Part shown: one piece after another, positions 57,836 through 64,000 of the stretch
Layout of the letters: the number at the start of each line of letters is the position of its first letter
Numbering within the stretch: the stretch's first letter is position 1
Origin: Dallia pectoralis
Taxonomy: Eukaryota; Chordata; Actinopteri; Esociformes; Umbridae
Length of the DNA: 64,000 nt
Assembly: GCA_029465975.1 (NCBI GenBank)
Contig: CM055744.1
Coordinates: 10,883,596-10,947,595 of the forward strand
Direction of reading: 5' to 3'
Notes under the pieces: generated by a model
Told to the model about the DNA's origin: nothing
Seen by the model: the letters and a program-made list of their open reading frames with translations, nothing else
Databases searched by the model: none
Position numbers and translations under genes: made by a program

Positions 57836-58725
57836 TTACGATAGAGAAAATGGGAAGGGGGAGAGAGAGGGGATATAGAGGAGGGAGAGAGGGTGGGAAA
57901 ATAGAGGGTAGAGAGAGAGAGAGGAGATATAGAGGAGGGAGAGAGGGTGGGAAAATAGAGGGTAGAGAGAGAGAGAGAGGAGATATAGAGGAGGGAGAGA
58001 GGGTGGGAAAATAGAGGGTAGAGAGAGAGAGAGGAGATATAGAGGAGGGAGAGAGGGTGGGAAAATAGAGGGTAGAGAGAGAGAGAGGAGATATAGAGGA
58101 GGGAGAGAGGGTGGGAAAATAGAGGGTAGAGAGAGAGAGAGGAGATATAGAGGAGGGAGAGAGGGTGGGAAAATAGAGGGTAGAGAGAGAGAGAGGAGAT
58201 ATAGAGGAGGGAGAGAGGGTGGGAAAATAGAGGGTAGAGAGAGAGAGAGGAGATATAGAGGAGGGAGAGAGGGTGGGAAAATAGAGGGTAGAGAGAGAGA
58301 GGGGAGATATAGAGGAGGGAGAGAGGGGGGGAAAATAGAGGGTAGAGAGAGAGAGAGGAGAGAGAGAGGGGAGAGGAGAGAGAGAGGAGATATAGAGGAG
58401 GGAGAGAGGGTGGGAAAATAGAGGGTAGAGAGAGAGAGAGGAGATATAGAGGAGGGAGAGAGGAGAGAGAGAGGAGATATAGAGGAGGGAGAGAGGGTGG
58501 GAAAATAGAGGGTAGAGAGAGAGAGAGGAGATATAGAGGAGGGAGAGAGGGTGGGAAAATAGAGGGTAGAGAGAGAGAGAGGAGATATAGAGGAGGGAGA
58601 GAGGGTGGGAAAATAGAGGGTAGAGAGAGAGAGAGAGGAGATATAGAGGAGGGAGAGAGGGTGGGAAAATAGAGGGTAGAGAGAGAGAGAGGAGGGAGAG
58701 AGGGTGGGAAAATAGGCGTAAAAGA
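57836..58725. repeat. purine-rich 50-54-bp minisatellite, about 16 copies
   Basis: The unit is GAGGAGATATAGAGGAGGGA + GAGAGGGTGGGAAAATAGAGGGTAGAGAGAGA. The + strand is nearly all purine apart from four or five T per unit, with a pure GA segment near 58345-58390. Copy-number slippage in the (GA)n part varies unit length. The 371-codon minus ORF is an artefact. Confidence 0.97.
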
Positions 58726-59164
58726 GGGGGGCGAGAAAAGAGATGTATTGAGAGGGGAGGGGTTCAGATAGAAGAAACAGAAAGGGGTGAGAGAGAGGAG
58801 GATGAGGGGGAGAGAGGGGAGATTAATGTGGAGAGAGAGGGGGGGAGGCAGGAAATGTGAAGACCTTCTGAACAAGAGAAAACAGACGGGGGAAAACATT
58901 TAGTCTTTTCATCACTTTCTAATCAGACAATTACATCCCGCCAAGCACTCCTGCCTGCCTGACAAAACCCCAACATTTTTTTGATACCCACTTTGCACTG
59001 TACAGAATTGGAAGGCAACGATCAGATGAATCAGGGAATAGAGGGAGAGGTGGAGAAAAAAGAACAAGAAAAATATAGCTCAATCAGCCACCCAACTCTA
59101 TTGCAGTGCAATTAGGAAAAAACAATACATAGAAAAGTGCTCAAGAAGCATGCTAGATGTTAAA
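58726..59164. other. purine-rich shoulder, then unique sequence
   Basis: GA-rich until about 58860, then ordinary sequence. No gene. Confidence 0.5.
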
Positions 59165-60130
59165 TAAGGTGGTCTTTAATATGGAGTAACTTTAGAAATA
59201 AGCTGGAGCTGGTCTTTAATATGGAGTAACTTTATAAATAAGGTGGAGCTGGTCTTTAATATGGAGTAACTATATAAATAAGGTGGAGCTGGTCTTTAAT
59301 ATGGAGTAACTTTAGAAATAAGGTTGAGCTGGCCTTTAATATGGAGTAACTATATAAATAAGGTGGAGCTGGTCTTTAATATGGAGTAACTATATAAATA
59401 AGGTGGAGCTGGCCTTTTATATGGAGTAACTATATAATTAAGGTGGAGCTGGTCTTTAATATGGAGTAACTATATAAATAAGGTTGAGCTGGCCTTTAAT
59501 ATGGAGTAACTATATAAGTAAGGTGGAGCTGGCCTTTAATATGGAGTAACTTTATAAATAAGGTGGAGCTGGTCTTTAATATGGAGTAACTATATAAATA
59601 AGGTGGAGCTGGCCTTTAATATGGAGTAACTATATAAATAAGGTTGAGCTGGCCTTTAATATGGAGTAACTATATAATTAAGGTGGAGCTGGTCTTTAAT
59701 ATGGAGTAACTATATAAATAAGGTTGAGCTGGCCTTTAATATGGAGTAACTATATAAGTAAGGTGGAGCTGGCCTTTAATATGGAGTAACTTTATAAATA
59801 AGGTGGAGCTGGTCTTTAATATGGAGTAACTATATAAATAAGGTGGAGCTGGCCTTTAATATGGAGTAACTATATAAATAAGGTTGAGCTGGCCTTTAAT
59901 ATGGAGTAACAATATAAATAAGGTGGAGCTGGCCTTTAATATGGAGTAACTTTATAAATAAGGTGGAGCTGGTCTTTAATATGGAGTAACTTTATAAATA
60001 AGGTGGAGCTGGTCTTTAATATGGAGTAACTTTATAAATAAGGTGGAGCTGGTCTTTAATATGGAGTAACTTTATAAATAAGGTGGAGCTGGTCTTTTAT
60101 ATGGAGTAACTTTATAAATAAGGTGGAGCT
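59165..60130. repeat. 40-bp minisatellite, about 24 copies, each TATA-box-like
   Basis: The unit is GGTGGAGCTGGTCTTTAATA + TGGAGTAACTATATAAATAA. Most units contain TATAAATA. Two-state variants (GGTC/GGCC, GGTGG/GGTTG, TATATAAATA/TTTATAAATA) run in blocks, and a 240-bp segment (about 59440-59680 and 59680-59920) is itself repeated. Confidence 0.97.
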
Positions 60131-60155
60131 ACTCCATATATATTTAATATGGAGT
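60131..60155. repeat. small inverted repeat capping the 40-bp array
   Basis: ACTCCATAT at 60131-60139 and ATATGGAGT at 60147-60155, an inverted piece of the array unit at its right edge. Confidence 0.9.
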
Positions 60156-60784
60156 AACTTTGACACTTGACAGTGAATCACCCAGCGCCAGTCCATCCGT
60201 CACCCTCCCACTGATGAGCTGGGGAAACAAATCACAGGCAGCTTTATCAGAACCCTGAACGGCATACTACCTACATAGGACACTACTCCTGACCAGGCGT
60301 GGCCACTACACAGGAAATAGGGTGGTGTTTGGGACAAGCACATTATTTCTGCTTGTCTGTTTTGCGAGAAGTGAAGGCCTGCATGTGCCCAGCATCACGA
60401 TCCCGCTGGGACTCCCCCCCAAAAAAACGCTCTGTATCCTCCTCTCATCCTCCCGTCCCCCGTGGGGACATCTCTTCACCTCCATTTCTCCCTTATCTTT
60501 CTCCCTCCTTCAGTCTCTTCCTTGCTTTCCCTTCTTCTTTTCTCCCTTTCCTTACCTCTGCCCCTCCCCATTTCCCGATTTTCTCGTCATTATTTAAATG
60601 TGCCCCACCGTTTTACCTCCATCGCGGGTGTTTATTTTATTCTTTATTTTCATCTCTCATGGAGTGGCATAGTCGTATCGTACGCCACTTGATGAGTGGA
60701 GAACACAGAGCACATCAATCACTGTCACTTATCCTCTCAACAGCTGACACACCGACGACTCCCAGCCCTCATCCTGCCATCATA
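60156..60784. other. unique sequence with a short dispersed fish motif
   Basis: ACACAGGAAATAGGGTGGTG then TTTGGGAC at 60308-60335 is a decayed copy of the 'GGGAATAGGGTGCCATTTGGGAC' type motif. No gene recognised. Confidence 0.4.
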
Positions 60785-60847
60785 TATGTGTGTGTGTGTG
60801 AGTGTGTGTGTGTGTGAGTGTGTGTGTGTGAGTGTGTGTGTGTGTGC
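60785..60847. repeat. (GT)n microsatellite with GAGT interruptions
   Basis: GTGTGTGTGTGAGTGTGTGT. Confidence 0.95.
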
Positions 60848-61142
60848 TCACCTCTCTCTCCTCGCCTCTCTCCCATCTCCTCTCTCCTCTCCTCTCTTTC
60901 TCTCTCTCCTCTCTCTCCTCCCTCTCCTCTCTCCTCTCTCTCCTCCCTCTCCTCTCCTCTCTCTCCTCCCTCTCCTCTCTCTCCTCCCTCTCCTCTCCTC
61001 TCTCCTCTCCTCTCTCTTCTCTCTCTCCTCTCTCTCCTCCCTCTCCTCTCCTCTCTCTTCTCTCTCTCCTCTCCTCTCTTTATTCTCTCCTCTCCTCTTT
61101 CCTCTCTTCTCTCTCTCTCCCTTTTCCTTCCCTCTCCCTTTC
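60848..61142. repeat. (CTCTCTCCTCC)n pyrimidine-rich repeat
   Basis: Nearly pure C/T on the + strand for about 290 bp. ORFs on both strands are artefacts. Confidence 0.95.
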
Positions 61143-62335
61143 TTTTAACTGAATTTTTCAACTCGACCGATACATAAATCTTCAAAGGGGCAAGGTTTGG
61201 CGTCGGCAATCTGAGTCAAATATATGTTTACACGTTTACAAATGAGAAATTCAGTAGCGCAACGTCTGCTCCTATTCTGCTAACCCCCCTCCCCATAGAC
61301 ACACAGCCGACTTCTCCCTTCTCCGCCTAGTGCCCGCCTTCTAGACTTCGGCTCAACTTATTTAGATGAATGATTAAACTTAAAGCACAGCCAGCAGTCT
61401 CGCCACTCTTATTTAAAGAAGAATGGGAAAGCTGTCATCTTTTGATGCATTGCCTACCATCCAGCATGCAAAAGAACCCCCACCCACCGCTTCTCACCAC
61501 CTCTGTCTCTTTCGCTCCATCTTGCTATCTCTATTCCTCCTTCCTATCTCTCTCCTCCATTTCTCCTTATCTGAGAACATGAAGATTGATCAGGGTGGGG
61601 TGGCATCAGTGAAGACATCGTGGTCCACCCGTCCACCCACCCGGCCACTGGCAACGCGGAGCACGCTGTTCTGAGATAAAAACGCTTGCTTCGCGTTGAT
61701 CTATCACTCACTAAAGTTCACTCCTGAAGTAAAGGAAGAGTCCCGATTGGCCTGGTATCGCCGCACATGTGCCGTCCCTGTGACCCTATTGATGTATAAC
61801 ATACAAATATGTTGGAAGGAGGTCTGAACCCTGGAGAACCCCAACTCCCCTTACACACAAACACACACACGGAAATGCTGATTTCTCCCTAAACCTCTTA
61901 ACTTAAGTTAGAAGACTTTCTTATCTCTAGAGAAAAGAGTTTCCATGTTGATTGATGAGGTAGAGCTTTAAGCTTCCCAGTAAGAGAGAATCCCTTTACC
62001 ACAGTGACTCTCTGTGTGGTCACCTGGCTGTAGTACTTCTATTCTTTCCTGCGGACAAATGGACAATAGTGTGTATTTGTAAAACATCCGATTTATTGGC
62101 AAGTAAAGGAAACATAACTTGAACTCAGATTTTATACCAACGTTGAAACCTTGTCAGGGACAGGACAGAGTTGAATGTGTCGAACACACTATTTAGTTGT
62201 TTCAAGCTTTGTTTAGTGTAGAATTATATCAACTGGCTAAACGATTCGCTTTGGAGTTCAGTTAGTAATTGTAATTCCCTATATTACATCAATTAAAATG
62301 ACCAAAAATGGTCTAAATGATCTAAATCAAGCATG
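61143..62335. other. unique sequence, nothing recognised
   Basis: A short CA tract lies at 61856-61869. No gene recognised. Confidence 0.45.
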
Positions 62336-62858
62336 AATGATAGTAACAATATGTGTTATTCCACATACAGAAACATTTATTTAATGATAGTAACAGTATG
62401 TGTTATTCCACATACAGAAACATTTATTTAATGATAGTAACAATATGTGTTATTCCCCATACAGAATCATTTATTTATTGATAGTAACAATATGTGTTAT
62501 TCCACATACAGAAACATTTATTTAATGATAGTAACAATATTTGTTATTCCACATACAGAAACATTTATTTAATGATAGTAACAATATTTGTTATTCCACA
62601 TACAGAAACATTTATTTAATGATAGTAACAATATGTGTTATTCCACATACAGAAACATTTATTTAATGATAGTAACAATATTTGTTATTCCACATACAGA
62701 AACATTTATTTAATGATAGTAACAATATTTGTTATTCCACATACAGAAACATTTATTTAATGATAGTAACAATATGTGTTATTCCACATACAGAAACATT
62801 TATTTAATGATAGTAACAATATGTGTTATTCCCCATACAGAAACATTTATTTATTAGG
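62336..62858. repeat. 47-bp minisatellite, about 11 copies
   Basis: TGATAGTAACAATATGTGTT + ATTCCACATACAGAAACATTTATTTAA, phase fixed at 62341 and 62388. Variants ATGTG/ATTTG and CCACAT/CCCCAT occur in blocks. Confidence 0.96.
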
Positions 62859-63059
62859 CTATAAACCATTTACTGGCAGTCTGCAAAAATAAAGTGTATT
62901 CATTTGTGTTGCTCTTCATGATCCAAACCTATGTGTTTTACCACACTCTGTAAATTACAGCATTATTTTGGCCTGACAACTCAAACATAAATCCAACGCT
63001 GTACTTTTTTTTCTCACTTATTTCGGGTAAAGCCTAAATTAACTACTCTTAAATGTTGA

Positions 63060-63235
63060 CTCAGCAGAGCCAGAAATCGACTGGCTACCCCTCAGAGCCA
63101 GGTTCCTCTATGGGTCTCTTCTTAAGTATTGATCGTATAAGTCCTCTGAGTTTTTGCTAGCGAATGCGCATCACTCTGTCGTTGCGTCCTCATTGGGGTT
63201 TCAGGCTGGGTTTTTCTAAAAACAACGGCTGATGT
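63060..63235. repeat. dispersed fish repeat, diverged copy
   Basis: CGACTGGCTACCCCTCAGAG, CCAGGTTCCTCTATGGGTCT and GGGTTTCAGGCTGGGTTTTT show the same order of blocks as at 52.3 kb. Confidence 0.75.
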
Positions 63236-64000
63236 AAAAAAAGTTGCTGTAGGACAAAACAACAGAATCAGCAGTTGTATAATTTTGAACCAAACAGCGA
63301 AAGCTCATTTTTCAAATATTAACCAATCATCGCACACTTGTTAAGGTTCATCAAGGTTTGCATCATCAACAGATATTTCCACTTGCCATCTCTTCTTTTT
63401 GACATAATGGACAGAACTATGTTAAATTTCATAATTGCAGCAGCAAATGCAGGCATATTAGCCAGTAGAAATCAGAAATGTCCATTATCCCAGATAGATT
63501 ATAAAATGTATCTGTTGTGAACACAAGTAAAATAAATTGTACAATTACCTTCCAGCCAGTTCTAAAGAGACTTTCAGTTTACACTCTGTCTATATTTTCT
63601 GACACATTGTCTATATTTTCAAAACACTGCACGCTTTACTCCGTGAATTAGGTGTGTTTGACTTGGTTCTCATTCGGCCTCGCAGTAACCTTTCTCTGGG
63701 AGTAAAGACAAAAGCTGGGGCACTTTATTCCACATGGGCCCTTGTGAAATAGCATGCACTTTAAGGAGTAGATATTTTGGAATAAAGGCATTAAATTAAT
63801 TTTTGTAGATTTAGGAGTTTGTAGATTACCTACAAATAATCAGACACAGAAACTCATGTTGGACATTTGTCTTATCCTACATTATTTTTATTTGATATAT
63901 TGTTTAACATCACACTTGCTGAATTGTGTTGTTAAAGGGCTATTTATGTTTTTTTTTGTTGCATTATTTACATTATTTTTGTAATGTTTCTGGAATGTCG
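63236..64000. other. unique AT-rich sequence to the window end
   Basis: No gene or known repeat recognised. Confidence 0.5.

Noticed and set aside
57784..58899. 371-codon Ser/Leu/Pro-rich minus ORF
   Set aside because: Translation of the purine-rich tandem array; no domain.

Overview
This is vertebrate, almost certainly teleost fish, nuclear DNA. It carries long (GT)n/(CA)n microsatellites, relics of several fish Tc1/mariner families, hAT-type miniature elements, a non-LTR retrotransposon tail, tRNA-type SINE relics, and a dispersed repeat built on a '...AGGCTGGGT...CACTTTGTGAC...' core that I know from salmonid and pike sequence. The very common salmonid tRNA SINEs are absent. I therefore lean to a non-salmonid protacanthopterygian such as a pike relative, but that is inference. 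Nothing prokaryotic is present.

Gene content is close to nil. The one feature I would defend is a probable promoter and first coding exon on the + strand (about 19.3-19.98 kb). It has a GA-rich tract, a CpG-containing leader with two short upstream ORFs, an ATG followed by 18 codons of signal-peptide-like sequence, and a consensus phase-0 splice donor at 19984. I do not recognise the gene, and I found no convincing second exon in the following 44 kb, so most of the window is best read as upstream flank (1-19.3 kb) plus a very long first intron (19984 onward).

The striking property is tandem repetition. About two dozen minisatellites with periods of 17 to 83 bp, plus many dinucleotide tracts, take up roughly 12-13 kb by my rough tally, about a fifth of the window. 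Main arrays: 42 bp (1.75-2.67 kb), 37 then 17 bp (4.85-6.06), 41 bp (6.66-7.07), 83 bp x3 (9.20-9.45), 25 bp (12.78-13.04), 65 bp (20.51-20.91), 38 bp (23.09-23.86), 60 bp (27.59-28.48), 42 bp (30.35-31.44), 39 bp (36.89-37.26), 21 bp (37.26-38.17), 46 bp (41.87-42.16), 70 bp (45.22-45.84), 20 bp (48.28-48.49), about 52 bp purine-rich (57.84-58.72), 40 bp (59.17-60.13) and 47 bp (62.34-62.86). Nearly all the long open frames here are products of these arrays, whose periods are often multiples of 3, and are not genes.

Transposable elements: Tc1/mariner relics at 15.79-16.12, 22.22-22.90, 33.70-34.40, 34.45-34.78, 36.85-36.92 and 42.94-44.47 kb. Two hAT miniature elements have intact 8-bp target-site duplications (13798-13995 and 51579-52010). 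LINE fragments lie at 48.47-49.11 and 49.72-49.91 (both minus strand), with probable 3'-UTR pieces at 14.78 and 47.9-48.1 kb. There is a possible solo LTR at about 1.16-1.72 kb.

The most interesting observation is that two minisatellites visibly grew out of transposon ends: the 39-bp array from the terminus of a Tc1 element, and the 20-bp array from the last codons of a LINE reverse-transcriptase ORF. I also note a 51-bp near-perfect hairpin at 27.1 kb, an array of about 24 TATA-box-like units, and an array of nine splice-acceptor-like units. I did not find a convincing new biological system; these are genome-structure observations.
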